A DNA stretch of 64,000 nucleotides from Atherix ibis (taxonomy: Eukaryota > Arthropoda > Insecta > Diptera > Athericidae): positions 11,018,326 to 11,082,325 of the forward strand of contig OY282609.1 in NCBI GenBank assembly GCA_958298945.1, written 5' to 3'. Positions within the stretch are counted from its first letter, which is position 1, and every line of letters starts with the position of its first letter. The translations under genes were made by a program, and so were the position numbers. A model generated the notes under the pieces. It was not told the DNA's origin. It made no database searches and saw only the letters and a list, made by a program, of their open reading frames with translations. Positions 35,351-48,610 of this stretch are shown here, in pieces.

Positions 35351-38300
35351 ATATAAAAATACTTATAATAAAAAAAGCAAGATTATATCCACTTCACATT
35401 GTCTGTTACCAACAAAATCCATCAAACCTTTTTCAATTTATAGTAGACCTCATATAAAATTATAAATGATTTCCGCCATAAATTAAAGGAAGGAAGTGTT
35501 AATTTTTCAACTTGTTGTATTCCTACATATTTACAGAATAATTTCTCCCTTAAAATACAAGTATATAAGTGAAAAGAAATTTCTCCTTCAATAAACGAAA
35601 AAACAGACTACTAGTTTAATTTCATTAAATTTTAATGTAGAATTTTCTTCCCCTGTTTTGTTTTTATACAAATTAATGAAAAACTTCTTCAGTATTGTAT
35701 TCTTGGTGTTTTTATTTATTTTTTTTTTTTTTTTTTTTTTTGAAGGAAAAAAATAGTACTAATAATTCACTTCAGGGAATTTAAGTGCTCATAACAGATG
35801 GTAACGAAAACAACGTGATCCTTAGAGTATCTGCTTTTATATTCAAATCAACTTTTTATTAAAAATATGTAGTTATGCCATTTTTGATATTGTCCTCTTC
35901 TCTTTTAAAATGTTAAAAAAATCCAATAAAATTAAATGAATAAAAGACGAAAGCAAACGAAATTTTGTCACTTCTATAGGAAAACATTTTTGGTGATTTT
36001 TCTTTTTTTAACTAATCGTAAATACTAAATTCATCTTATATTAATATATTGAAAAGTGAAAATTATTCATACCATATTTTATTTTCTTATATTATTTTTG
36101 AAACAAAAACAAATCAAAAACAAAAGATAATCTTCCTTTTTGTTTGCTTTAATAATGTTTTTCTAATCAACATGATGGTAAATAAAAAAAAAAATTTAAA
36201 AATACTCAAATGTGATTCAGATCTTCCAACTTTTCTTTAGTAAAAATATTAAAGATAAGAAAAATGTGCATCCTAAAGTCTTGATTTATATTAAATTTTT
36301 CAATAAATACAGAATAAGGAAAACTGCTTGCCATCATTTTTTGTATATTAGTTAGAAGAAAATAAATACAAAAAAAATTGGATAAAAAAATTATGTTCAT
36401 ATTTGAGAGCAATAATACGGAAATAAGAAGATTTTTTTAAAAAAGGAAAAGCAAAAATGAAAATAAAATCCTCGTAGCAGAAAAATGCTTAGATGTTCAA
36501 CAAGTGTGAAATGTTAGGTTGGTTGCCTTTTTCATAAATGTTTCTACTATTTTCTTAATGATTACTTTATTGGCTCCATTTTATGATAAGATGAAGATGG
36601 ATATAATAGAAAATATTTATGAAGAAATATTATTTATATTTTACTTAAAATTATCTTCACAAATTTTTAAAAAAAATGAAGATCTAATAAAAAAAAAAAA
36701 AACTAATATACTCAATTTGGATTTTAAGGATAATTCCTTTGAATTTAGATTGAGATTTTATGTACTTCTATTTTTCCTTCTTTTCTTTTGCACAAAAAGG
36801 TTATTTGATTAAATTCGTTTAAAATGTCATTTGATAGGTGAATGATGGTGAATTCAATTTCCATATTTACAAAGAAACAATATATTTTTGTATTTAAGAA
36901 ATAATCCTAGATCACTTATTGAATAGTAAATCTCGAAAAGCTCAATTGTAATTTTTTTTCTTCAAAATATCTGAAAATATTCAAATAAATTCTATTGTGA
37001 ATTTAAGGAATGAATTTTTGGATCAAATATGATCGAATTATATGAATATGAAATAAAAGCCAAATAGATGGAAATAAAACTTACAATCATGGACATAATC
37101 AATTATAGATTACCAATATTGTATGAAAAGATTTTATATTTAATTATATCATTCATATTCCAACAACCAACTTAGTTGTTTGCTTTTTCTCTTATATGTT
37201 TCTGATAACGTCTTGACATCATTAGGAAAATTGACTTACTAATATTGATTTGGAAGACTGAATTTCATATAAATCTAGTGGAATAGACTAAATTGCCATT
37301 TATTAAACTCTTTTTCTAATTCAATAAATCATATTGGTCTGTTAATTCCCCTTAGCTATTTCTCATTTATTTATTAAACAATTTACTAACTGATAATTCA
37401 TTTTTATCCTAAAATAATCGTTGTGTGTAAATAAATTGCAATAACAGATATCAATACTGATTGAGAGAAACTATTGTAATAAAAATAAAAATATCAAAAT
37501 CTATATAAACAGAGAGGATTAATAAAAGAAAATCGATTTTCTTACTTTATTTTCAAATTGACTGTACGAATATTAAGAAACTTATTAACATATTCAATTT
37601 ATAAAGAGTTTTTGATTTATTTGTTTATTGACATAAGCATTTATTTATATCTTCCTAAATTATTATTCAAATATGATTGATATTTTTTATTCGTTCTATT
37701 TACTAAAAATATAATATTTACAATTAATGAATATAAAAGTTTCGAAAAGTTATATTATTAATAACATACGAGTATTTACAAACATTTATAGTATTGACAA
37801 TAGTTTATATGATAAATTGTTATGATTTGAACAAATTTTGTTGTATTCTGGGATGTTGGAGAAGACGAGAGGGTATTAAAACTTGGATAAAAATAAAAAT
37901 TTCTATTTTGATGTTCTATCGGAGGAGTATGGTCAATGACGAGAGTACATTATTCTGCTAGGCATGCTGGTTGCTAGCTTTATGCCTTGATTTTTGGAGG
38001 GTGAGGGGGAGGTTCGAAGTTTTAACCAAGATGTGCTCCTACATCATCCCATAACCAGAAAAATTCATGCAGGAACATATAGCCCATAATGGTGACACCC
38101 GAAGGTTTTAAGTTCTCTATGGGAGGGGAAGAAAAATAATGAAAAAAGAATGGTGAAAACTAATAAAGAAGACTTACAAAAAAAAAAAAAAACTAAAAAT
38201 ACTATCCAGAAAAAAGGGAAGGAATAGGAATTGAGGAAGAAGGTATAAAAATTGGGAAGGTTAAAATTTGTCAAAATAAAAATATATAAAAAAATTTGAA

Positions 38301-38626
38301 ACATTTAAATAAAAAAAACATTGTAAAGTAAAATAAAAAAAAATTTAAATCGTTTTATAAATTAAAAATTTAATTTATAAACAAAAGTTTCCTTTTTTTT
38401 ATTTATTGACATTAGACTCATTTTGTGGGTTTAGGTCTTTTCACGATGAGATGCGCTTAAGTTTCTCTGTTGAAGGGTTTTTAATTCCATCAGAGGAGCA
38501 GTCTATCCCTTGCACTTTTGTCCATTTTTTTTATGGGGGTCTCTCCATTCATTTGAATAATATATCCTAGTCATCGAAACCTTGCTATTGTTATGGTTCC
38601 GGCAATATCAATTTTCTGATAGATTC
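35351..38626. other. AT-rich intergenic DNA
   Basis: No gene is supported. The longest T run in the window (23 T) is at 35719-35741. The segment 37860-38110 has higher G content, including GGAGGGTGAGGGGGAGG at 37996-38012, without a readable frame. The frame at 36519-36812 is low-complexity and has no ATG start. Confidence 0.4.
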
Positions 38627-38857
38627 TATACGAGGGCAGTCTGATAAGACAGTGATAAATGAAATAAAAAATTATTTTTTCAACATAATCTCCTTTTAGC
38701 TCAATACACTATTTCATCTTCTTTATATCATCCGTGAGCGCTTTCTCATAATCAAAATTTCATGTAATTTCACAAAACTTCTTTTTAAGAATGCCAGATA
38801 ATACAAAGAGTATCGTTTCTTGAATTTATCACTGACTTATCAGAGCACCTTCGTATA
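38627..38857 (-). mobile_element. Short non-autonomous mariner element (MITE) with terminal inverted repeats
   Basis: The left end, TATACGAGGGCAGTCTGATA, continues AGACAGTGATAAAT. The right end read in reverse is TATACGAAGGTGCTCTGATA, AGTCAGTGATAAAT. About 28 of 34 positions agree, with TA at both borders as expected for Tc1/mariner target sites. On the minus strand the interior keeps a KGDYVEK-like mariner C-terminal motif near 38680-38710. It is therefore a heavily deleted mariner of about 230 bp rather than an unrelated MITE. Confidence 0.85.
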
Positions 38858-39409
38858 GCTTTTCATTAAATTTAACTCGCCAGTTTATATTTTCATACAC
38901 AGAACCATTAACCCTGCGATCAAGAGCAACTTTATTACTCTATTCGGTCTTATAAATCTGCACATTGATCGCCTGTGAAATTAATTTGGACCAATTTTAA
39001 TAAAACAATTCACCATTTATACTGTATATGTTTATATATTTTAAATATTTCTTTTCTATTTATCATAATAATTTAAATTTATTTTTTAAATATAAATACG
39101 AAAAGTATATAATAAAAATCAATTTGAGCTTAAACAAAATCAGAGTAGCTAATGCCTTATTGGAGACGGGACGATGCTCCATTCCCTCACTTTATATGTC
39201 AGAATGCCAGAAGCAAGGCAAGGACAGGTTAAAGCAGCGGTAAATCGCTGTATTCGACTACCCAGTGGAGCACGCCGGACTTTCTCGGTGGACTCTTTTT
39301 GTTGAAAGTTATCGAAAACCTATCATACACTATCTTTAGAAATTCCGCATTAACCTTATTTATTAAAACCGTTGCTCATCAGAATATCCCCTTCACAATC
39401 TTATAAAAA

Positions 39410-39565
39410 AGTGACGGCCACGATTTTTTGAGATGCACTTGAGATCATCTATATCGACTGCTTGGAAAAAGAACGAACGATAAATGGAGTGTTTTATGCG
39501 TCGTTATTGGTCCGGTCGAGCGAAGAAATCAAGAAAAAAAGTCCACATTTGTCAAAGAATTTGTA
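39410..39565 (+). mobile_element. Mariner catalytic-domain fragment
   Basis: The plus strand reads IYIDCLEKERTINGVFYASL, LVRSSEEIKKKVHICQRICK. This is the (F/I)DYLPKGxTINxxYYxxLLxRLxxxIKKKRPHL segment that precedes the second catalytic Asp in mariners. The fragment ends before that Asp and is followed by an I-type LINE fragment. Confidence 0.75.
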
Positions 39566-39589
39566 AGCACTTATTAACTCACTCTCTTA

Positions 39590-40195
39590 TTAAATAATGG
39601 AAACCGTTCCCGATCATGTTGGCATTATTGGTCGTGTTCCTACTGAAATACCAGACTTTGCCGCATCTACTAAACAAATGGCATTTAACATATTTAGCCA
39701 TGCATAGATAAATAGACTAGACCAACGGTGGAAGATATGTTTTCACATATTGGCCAGCCCTCAGCAAACCAGTGTACTCAACAACCATTCCAAAGCTCTG
39801 GATAAGGAAACTCCTCAGAATTCTGATTAGACATACCATACTTACCCATGATTTCATCTTCGGTAGCCAATCACGTCCTATATGCCACTCCTGTGACGTT
39901 GAACTGACCATTCCTCATACTTGAAATCAATGCCAATTAACCCAGAATTTCTTTTCGAATATGACTCCGTCCATTATGGTGCTCATAGACCTCACATCTC
40001 TTCTTCCATTAATTTTCTAAAAGTATTGTATGTAATATGATTCACAAAATTTAGTAACTTTCAATTGCTGCCTCCAATTAACTATCGAGCAGTTTCATTA
40101 ATTAAGCTGGCAATGTCTCTGGCTCACGGTCATGGCGCTACAGTATTGCCTCTGGCACGTCTTTCAAAAACCTTACAACAACCAAACAAATAAAA
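39590..40195 (+). mobile_element. I-type LINE 3' fragment (RNase H end, zinc-knuckle-like tail, 3' UTR)
   Basis: The plus strand at about 39605-39650 reads VPDHVGIIG, the end of LINE RNase H (xPxHVGIxGNExAD). At 39830-39930 it reads TYHTYPWFHLR-like text and then CHSCDVELTIPHT, the LTHxxLL...PxCxxCxxxLTVxHILxxC motif. The 3' part near 40110-40150 (CTCACGGTCATGGCGCTACA) and the final AAACAAATAAAAAAA fit a LINE tail. The relatives are at 49.5 kb (same end) and 53.0 kb (RNase H only). Confidence 0.75.
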
Positions 40196-42214
40196 AAATC
40201 AATTTAAAAGAGCAAAACCAAAGCAAAAATTGATTTTGATAGCATTTTTTCTCTCTAAATAGAATTTTAAAAGAGTAGTAACCAAAATTGTTAAATGAAT
40301 TTCGTAAATTGAATTTTCATGTTCAAATTTTAATTTTAAAATAAAATAGTTACAAGAAAACCAAGGTGTTTTTTTTTGTTTTTTTTTTGGTTAAATACTT
40401 GTAAATACTACAATACAAAAATGAAACTGTACTTTTCAACGTGAATTTCTTGTCATTTACACTTAAACAGTTTTACTTCAAATTATTTTAATTTCTTATT
40501 TTTCTTGAAATAATTTTTTCTTTACTAAAATATTTTAAAAAAAATCTCTTAAAATTTGCTAGCCAAAAAAAAAAAAAAAATTTAGTCTATAGAAATTTTC
40601 AATTTTAAAACGAAGTAAAATCCTGAAATGAAGCCGAAAGGATATTAAGTATGAAGCCATTACAAAAAGTTTAGTTTAGTTGAAATGTAAAAACAGAATT
40701 TTTTATATTGAAGAAGAATTAAATAAAAAAAACAGAGAAAGACCCTCAAGAAATATACTCTATTCTGAATGAGTTCCTTTAGCAGACTATGAAAACTCTC
40801 AACATAACCACCAAGAAATGAACCAATGTAAAAACAGCAGAAGTCAACCGCACAACTTTTGTTATATGAAAGGAGGTTCTTGTAATACGAATTCAAATGT
40901 TTATGTATTATATATAAGTAAACAGAAAATTTTTGTCACTTTGTTTACATACATATATCCATATAAATATACTCATATTTAGTCAGTTTGTATGTAAGAT
41001 TTTCCAAATTCATCGTTTATACTTGTACGTATAATACCATATAATGATGCAAGTGAAATGCAAGCTGAATAGTGAAACATATTTCAGACCCTTAAGCGCT
41101 CAATAAATGATGTATACGTTAAAAACACTTTGCTGTGCTTTATGTATATTTTTTTTTGCTTGTATACATTTTTATTATAAAAGATTATTATAAGTGAAGG
41201 AAGAAAAATTAGAACGCCATCAAAGGAGTATGAACGTTTTAGCTCTACTATTCATTACAGGTTTTTTTTACTATACGATACATTTACTTCCATTATCCAA
41301 CCAAAATTCATTTACTACTAGTTATAAAAAAGGATTATACATATTTTATACACTGGAATGTATGGATGTTTGTTAATTTATTTGCGTGACTTGTAAGCAT
41401 GAACTTAGGGCGGAGAAGAGATTAAATTTGAAGATTGACTTTTGTTAACACAATCTTATATTTAAGATGTCTTCAAGTATCTACTATGACTAAAACACAT
41501 CCAATACGCAAACATAACATGTCAAATGGATAATGTATCACAAATATTTGAATGAACTTATATAAACTCTGAGAATCTTGATAGTCGGATCTTATTACGC
41601 TAACGTTCAGTATCCTTCGATAGGGTGGTTTATTTAATCATCTAAAAATTATAATTCCATCGGATTTGCACTTGATTTTAAAGCACAGAACCTTTCAGTC
41701 TCTTTGATATTGTATAATGTAATTTTCTGTGCAGATTTTGTCAAAAAACAAAAATTTGAACTCTAATTTAATTTTCAAAATCTGTGAATTATTAAACATT
41801 TTTTTCTCTATTAATATTGTATTGATATCTAACAATGTGTACATAAATATATATGTAAGATTCTGTATTTTAAACTTGCCCCAAACAGATATTATTGTAT
41901 AAAAATTTACATACGAGACAGAAATTAATTCATAATTTCGTTTTAATGCTTTTTATTGAATAGAATATTTTAGTAATTTTGATTTTGTATTTTTTGTTTG
42001 TAATTTTCAAAACAAGCATCTGGAAGCAAATTATCCCTTTTTGCCCAAAAAAATTGGTAATCAAACGGCTATGGCACTCAGACTTGAGAGGAATGCTCTC
42101 CATTTTTTTATTTTCACAAAAATATAACCCAATGACATATTCATGTATTTCTTCACAGTTGCTTGTGGATATAAGGAAATTTTGCTAATTGAAATAAAAA
42201 TATGAACACATCCA
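40196..42214. other. AT-rich intergenic DNA
   Basis: No gene is supported. A CAAATGGATAATGTA motif occurs near 41524. Confidence 0.4.
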
Positions 42215-42875
42215 ATTTTACTAAAGATTTTTCTAGATAATTTTTACAAAAGATTTTACGTAACGTTTTTTCTAGAAAATTTTTATGAATTTTTTTTTCT
42301 GCAATAAAATTTTACTGAAGATTTCTCCAAAAATATTTAACTGAAGGTTTCTCTATGCAAATTTTACTGAAGATTTTTCTAGAAAATTTTTACGGATGGT
42401 TTTTTCTAGAAAATTTTTACGGATGGTTTTTTCTAGAAAATTTTTATGTAAGATGTTTGTAGAAAATATTTATTGAACGTTTTCCTAGAAAATTTGACTG
42501 AAGTTTTTTCTAGAAAATTTTTACTGAAGATTTTTCTAGAAAATTTGACTGAAGTTTTTTCTAGAAAATTTATATTGAATATTTTTCTAGAAAATTTTTA
42601 CTGAAGATTTGTCTATAAAATTTTTATTGAAGATTTCTCCAGAAAATGTTTACTGAAGGTTTTTCTAGAAAATTTTTACTGAAGGTTTTTCTAGAAAATT
42701 TTTACGGATGGTTTTTTCTAAAAAATTTTTACGAATGATTTTTTCAAGAAAATTTTTACTGAAGATTTTTTTAAAAATTTTAACTGAAAATTTTTTTAAG
42801 AAATTTTTATTGAATATTTTTCTAAAAAGTTTTACTAAAAATTTTTACTGAAGCTGTTTTTAAAAAATTTCATCG
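42215..42875 (+). repeat. Minisatellite, unit about 26 bp, core TTTTCTAGAAAATTTTTACTG
   Basis: A unit close to ATTTTTCTAGAAAATTTTTA followed by CTGAAG repeats about 24 times. Units near 42400-42440 and 42700 end CGGATGG instead of CTGAAG, so sub-variants exist. The left edge (42215-42350) and right edge (after 42760) are more diverged, and the array fades into unique sequence near 42875. The core TTTTCTAGAAAA is itself a perfect palindrome, so each unit can form a small hairpin. No coding frame persists. Confidence 0.95.
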
Positions 42876-44699
42876 CTCATCGCTAAAGAAAATTCATCGC
42901 AAAACGCGGGTGCGGCAAAAATGTTTGAAGAAATTTTTTTAAATTTTAACCTAATGTTTGGATGTTAAATAATTTATAATTTTACTTGGCAAATTATAAA
43001 CTGAATAAATTTTTCTCCTAATAATATATATTTTCTAAATTACAAAATGGATAACCTGTTATTTAATTTTTTCGTTTAGGTTACTCTCCTCTTTTTCTTA
43101 AAGTTGAGAAAAATTCAGTTTATTTTTCTTTAAGAAATTAAATTTTCCTTTTTTGTAGAATTAACTAAAAATTTCTAATGGCCCGTTCCTTCTAAATACA
43201 TAAACTTTAAAGACGGTAATTGTGCGCTTCAATATGAAAAGTACTAAAGACCGATTACTTTTATTAAAATTACAATAGAATACTATTGAAATAAACCTAA
43301 ATTTATTGGAAAGCTTTATTATTATTTGGCAACTTCAATGTTTTATTGAAATATCAATCGTTCTTATAAAAATTCAAAGGAGTCCAGTCGACACGCTTCG
43401 ATAGGCTCTGCCATAATCTTGAGTCTTGAAGCGTACCATGGAAATTGAAATAGTAATCACTAATTTTTATGTATTTATTTACTAAGCAAATCAGATCTTT
43501 ATTATTATTATTTAAGGATAATTATTGTAATAAATTGGTTTTCTTTCTATTTTTATACATGTAATTAGGTTTATTTTCACAAACACGAATTTTGTTATAT
43601 AATTTAGCTTATAAAGCCAAACAAAGTCATTTTAAAGCATGAGCAAAACAAAAAATGTAATTTTATTGAAGTACGCGTGAAAAAATGTAATCTAATAATC
43701 AGCTATACGAAAATTAAGTAATATAAAAAAGTATTCTAATACAGGTAGAGTATTTTTTATCAATGCGCTACCCTCCAATATTATACATATATAGAATTAT
43801 AAAGTGAATAAAAAATAAGTAATTTTGCGTGCTAATTCTCAAAAGGTTAATAAACACATTATTGGGCTTGTTTTGAAATCCGGAAAAAAAATGATGAGTA
43901 AAAAACAAAACAAATCACGAGAGTTTTTTTTCTATATCATCGTGTAAAAACGTGCGTTAAAAAATAATTAAAGAATTTAAAATATTTTCATTCTAAAAGT
44001 ATAAGCTCATAAATATGCTTAATTAAGAGCAAAAATTATATTCAAATTCATTAGTAACTTCAATAAATGTCTGATTAAAAGAAAAATTCTAATCGTTTAA
44101 AAAAAATTTCAATTTTTATTACAAATTATTGAGCAGCTGTTATACCATATATACAACCTAAGATGTCGTTTCAATTAATAACGTAATTGAATATTTATAC
44201 AATCTTAAAAGTAATTCAGTATTTTACAATTACTTCAAAGGATTTTAAATATTATTTAAGTATTAATGTAATTAATTATTTCATGAGGATTTGTATTAAT
44301 TTAGAAAGTAGTCGATTTATTAAAATGGAAATTATGACAGTAAATTTTAATTACGGCGAAAGTAAATTTTTGTGTAGTTTTTATTTACGATTTACTCTTG
44401 TGTAAAATATAATATTATACAATATATACACATAAATACTTATTTTAAGAAGAGATTTATTAAAATATTATAATTTGAACCCGTTTATTTTACATTGTAA
44501 ACACATAAAAAGAAAAATTAAAGTAGAATTTTTTGAAATTTTTTCGTGGTTATTTTTAAAATTACGAATATATCTTTTCGAAAAGTATGTAAGAATCTAG
44601 ACCCTGTTCTATTCTCTGTCAAATACAGAAATTTAAACATGTCTCCAATATAAATTAAATATGTGTAGGTAACAATTATATTTCTTTTATGCCTTCACT
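42876..44699. other. AT-rich intergenic DNA
   Basis: No gene is supported. A TTACAAAATGGATAACC motif lies at about 43040-43056. Confidence 0.4.
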
Positions 44700-44840
44700 G
44701 TTACAGTGAGATAATCTAGAATGGTACTTTTTGTGGCTAGCTCGTCTGCAGTTGTCACTTTGTCCGGGAACTCAGCAAAGATTTAACATTGCCCTCGATC
44801 TTACAATGGGTGGGTGATTCCAGCAACTAGATCAACTACC
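44700..44840 (-). mobile_element. LINE RNase H fragment
   Basis: The minus strand near 44785-44730 reads VPGQSDNC, then after a one-base shift ADELATKST. This is the WVPGHSxIxGNxxADELARxGT end of the RNase H domain found in I/Loa-type LINEs. The match is short and frame-broken, so confidence is moderate. Confidence 0.55.
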
Positions 44841-45004
44841 GGTGAAAATTACTATATCTATATCAGATATTGCATTTATCGGCAGCCAATATGCAGTCTC
44901 ACGTTATAGACATAATTTTTGCTTGAAATACACTACACTGATCTGGAAGTCTTATGGACATGTTTATATTCAAAGATGTTGAGAAAACTCCTACTTCTGT
45001 AGTA

Positions 45005-45357
45005 GGAGTTTGCTAGTGCGCGAATTTTTGGCCAAAAACAACACACTAATAATGCCGCAGCCACCTTATTCCCCATATTTGGCCCCTTGTGACTTTTTCT
45101 TGTGCCCGAAAGTGAAGAGCCCCATGAAAGGACGACACTACGCGACGATTGAGGAGATAAAGGCGGCATCGAAGGAGGAGCTGAACAAGATCACAAAAAA
45201 TGATTATTTGAAGTGCTTCGAGGATTGGGGAAAACGTTGGCACAAGTGTATAATATCTGGTGGGGATTACTTTGAAAGGGACAAAATAGATATTCATGAA
45301 TAAATAAATAATTTTGGAAAAAACACAAAATTCGCGATACTTTTTGAACATACCTCG
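45005..45357 (+). mobile_element. Mariner transposase C-terminal third with intact 3' terminal repeat
   Basis: An open frame at 45010-45303 reads LVREFLAKNNTLIMPQPPYS, PYLAPCDFFLCPKVKSPMKG, RHYATIEEIKAASKEELNKI and WHKCIISGGDYFERDKID. YSPYLAPCD carries the third catalytic Asp of DD34D mariners. The frame is uninterrupted and ends naturally, which makes it the best-preserved transposase segment in the window. The element closes with GTATCGCGAA-type sequence read in reverse (GCGATACTTTTTGAACATAC then CTCGTA) at about 45332-45357. The N-terminal two thirds are missing. A small hairpin (AAACTCCTAC/GTAGGAGTTT) sits at the truncation point, 44985-45011. Confidence 0.85.
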
Positions 45358-45462
45358 TATATTAGAATGGTCCTATCTATCACCGTGTATAGCCAACGTA
45401 GCACATGTGTTGACAGACCCCATCTGATTTGTAAAGTAAATATTGTAGAAGCAGTATCCTAG

Positions 45463-45628
45463 TTTTACGTAATATTTATCGAAAAATATGATAATATTAA
45501 TTACAGAGTGTCGTAGTATTCAATTATTTTTATTTACTAACAAAGTTCATATCTTGGGAAATCGATGAGGAATTTTGCGACACTCTGTAATTTAATATTA
45601 TCATATTTGTCGATAAATATTACGTAAA
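45463..45628. repeat. Foldback element: 51-bp inverted repeat with 63-nt centre
   Basis: The arms 45463-45513 and 45577-45628 are reverse complements with one substitution and one single-base insertion. The outer arm starts TTTTACGTAATATTTATCGA and the inner end is ATTACAGAGTGTCG. The centre has no recognisable gene. A TA dinucleotide lies close outside each arm, consistent with a Tc1/mariner-type MITE, though the exact borders are uncertain. Confidence 0.9.
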
Positions 45629-47039
45629 AATTATACCTATTTTGAAAGCATGCGTTTTTTTTGCCATTTTCTATTTTCAAAAATTATATTTCTAGTACAT
45701 ATATTCGAATATTCTATAGACGCATTTACATAAGAAAATTTATTTTAAAATTTATACTTATCTAATAGTACTCGTAGTTTAATTTTATAAAAATAATTTC
45801 TCTGGGAGCATTTCATCGAAACTAACATACAGTAAATGGAGTAGTCTTTCAGCTTTATATAATGATGACATTTAATTATGTGATATATTAAGTAAGTCGT
45901 TTTTATCAAATATGTATTATCGGATATTTGTACATTATCTAATAAGTATTATGTAAAGCGAATATATCTTCATATACCTTGTTTATTATAAAATCATGTG
46001 CTACAATATAATAGAAAATGGTAAAAAAAACGCAAAACTTCTTGATATTGTGAATATTTTCTACTATGGTTAATCGGATATTTTGATGAAATCTACCCTT
46101 GACAAGGGTAGAGAAAACGTTAATGGTGAAAATGGCAAAGACGAAAAATATTCTCTTATCTAGGATGGTAGTGAGAATCAGACAAAAGTGAAAAATTCAA
46201 ATTTCATGCAAAGAATCAAACAAGTTGTGGAAATATATTGAAATAAGAATTCTTACATGGAAATCCGAAATGTACGAATATATGTTCAACTTAGTATAAA
46301 GCTTCTACGGCACAACCCATTATATCTCATCCTACTAAAAACACAGAAAATGAAGCTTAAATAATCTGTATTGGTAGGAACATTTTTCTGTATATTGTGA
46401 ACACCAATTGTTAACCATTTTCTCCTTTCTGTTCGAATTTTTTATTTATATTTTTCAATTTAATTTTTTTTTTATCTTAAAATATTATAGGAAAAAGAAA
46501 ATGGAATGTATTGCCGGAATAATATAAAGATAAGAAACTGATCGAAATGGATGAATAAAATTCACTTATTTGAATTGAATGATTTCGTTTCAAGGAAAAA
46601 ATGTTACGGTGTTTTCATCCCTAAGAATAATGTTAGCAATAACTTTAAAGAAGATTATACTTTTTCAATAAGTCAATAATTTGATTGAAATAATTTTGTT
46701 ATTTATGCGGAGGCGTTTGCCTTTACATATCCATACATTGATAAGGTGTATTTTTTCTTCATATTTTCTTGTTAAGGGCATATTTTTCTTGAGTTTTTCT
46801 TTTATTCGAATATATTATTTATTATATATCTTTTAGTATAGTATTTATTATATTCAGTATATAAGTATAGAAAAATTTTATTTTGTTTTTCCATTTAAAA
46901 ATATTAAAAGTATTTTTTTTAATTATGGAGCAGTAATTTGTTATGTTTATTTTATTTAGTGAAATATTACCATATAAATGTGACTTTGTTCCATGTGAAA
47001 TCTAAAGCAATTATGATTGAATATCCTTCTTATTGATTT
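45629..47039. other. AT-rich intergenic DNA
   Basis: No gene is supported. Confidence 0.4.
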
Positions 47040-48610
47040 AATATCCTCGACTACTTCATAGCCGATCCTGCCATAGTTGCTAAGGCTCACACAAATACTC
47101 TTACAGATCCCCTTAGACACATTAACTTATTAATGGAATTGTTGACTAGAATTAGACCAATTGATTCAAAGCCTGAAAACAGAATCCGAAATCGACAAAG
47201 TTGTACATGAACTTACTAAAAACGTACGGTCTTTAATAACTGAAACACGAAAAGCTAGAGCACAATGGTAACGCCCCAGAATCCCTAGTCATAAACAGAA
47301 ACTAAACCTACTACAACGAGAACTAACAACAGAAATTCAAAAATATCAAAATGAACGATATGAACAGTATACAAGAAATATTAGAGACTGTGACAAAACG
47401 ACAGTATGTTGGGCAAAATCGGACACAGAAAAGGCTGAAGTATTTTCACTCCATAAAAACACATAGAAGATAAGACACACACAGAGAAAATTTATAACGA
47501 AACCACCCAAAAATTTTCCCAATAAAAATAGGCTCCTGCTTATAATCTAATAATCGCTCCTATCATCAAACGAATCTCCAAAAAAAACTTTTGTGTTCAT
47601 CACCTACACATTTACCAGTATTCTTCTTAGCACCTATTTTCTTATGCTTTGAAAATGTTCAATCATAAAAATGATTTCCCAACACAAAAAACCAGTAAAT
47701 TCCCTATTCCCGTGTAGACCTATCAGCTTGTTACCAATTGTTGGAATTGGCTACTTCCCATCATATTTTAAAATCATATTTCTTCCAATGTCACCTCCAA
47801 ATAGCTATTAAAACAGAAAATTCTGAAATATACTCTATCACAGCTGGTGTCTTTCAAGGCAGTATATTTTGTCTACTCCTATACAATCCCAACTAATTCC
47901 AAAACTGAATGCGGATGAAATCGCTATTCTTGCATCCCACTCCAACATCCAAATAGCCTAAAAATACGTACAATCCCATATTAAAAACCTTGAAGAGTAG
48001 TTTAAGAGGCGGAGAATGAACGTAAATGAGCAGAAGAGTGTTCATATTATCTTTATCCTCTGCAAAGATTCACCCATTCCTATATACCATACGTTAATGG
48101 CAACATCATTCCGTCAAAAAACAAAGTACTGAACCTAGACCAACGACTTAGTTGGAATCCTCACTCGAATAAAAAGACTTGCACTTAACAGACATTATCG
48201 ACTACTACTTAGTCTACTCTAGATACAATATTAAAACCTATCTGGACATATGGAATTGAAGTCTTATGGTTCTTTAAGCTTTTCAATTCCTCTCTAATCC
48301 AATCCCTTCAATTCCAAATCCTTTGAAAAATCATTGATGCTCCATTCTATGTTCGTAACAAAGTTATTCAACGTGACCTAAATGCTTGCTTTATTCATAG
48401 CTTATGTGTTTCTCGTTATAAAAAGTTTCATTCCCGATTGTCCTACCACAATAATCCTCTTGTGTGAAAACTCTCCTCTGTTACTTTCCCTATAAATACT
48501 CAACGATGTTTTAATAGAAATTGACTAAGAAATTTATTGAACCGTTAATATGACTCGTTAGGTAAAGAAACGCCAATAGGTATTCACTGTGACATGTCCC
48601 TCTCCTGTTA
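47040..48610 (+). mobile_element. Jockey-type LINE, longest copy, decayed and internally deleted
   Basis: The plus strand at 47170-47460 reads ESEIDKVVHELTKNVRSLIT, ETRKARAQW, KQKLNLLQRELTTEIQKYQN, ERYEQYTRNI, the linker between endonuclease and reverse transcriptase. At 47820-47890 it reads ENSEIYSITAGVFQGSIFCL, LLYN, the GVPQGSxLGPxLYN motif. At 48300-48480 it reads QFQIL.KIIDAPFYVRNKVI, QRDLNACFIHS and RYKKFHSRLSYHNNPL, the C-terminal region. The palm motif with YADD was not found intact. Stops are numerous and the central reverse transcriptase is shortened. Confidence 0.85.

Noticed and set aside
36519..36812. 97-aa plus-strand open frame with hydrophobic ends
   Set aside because: It starts at a non-ATG codon, contains poly-Lys from an A run, and lacks any family motif.
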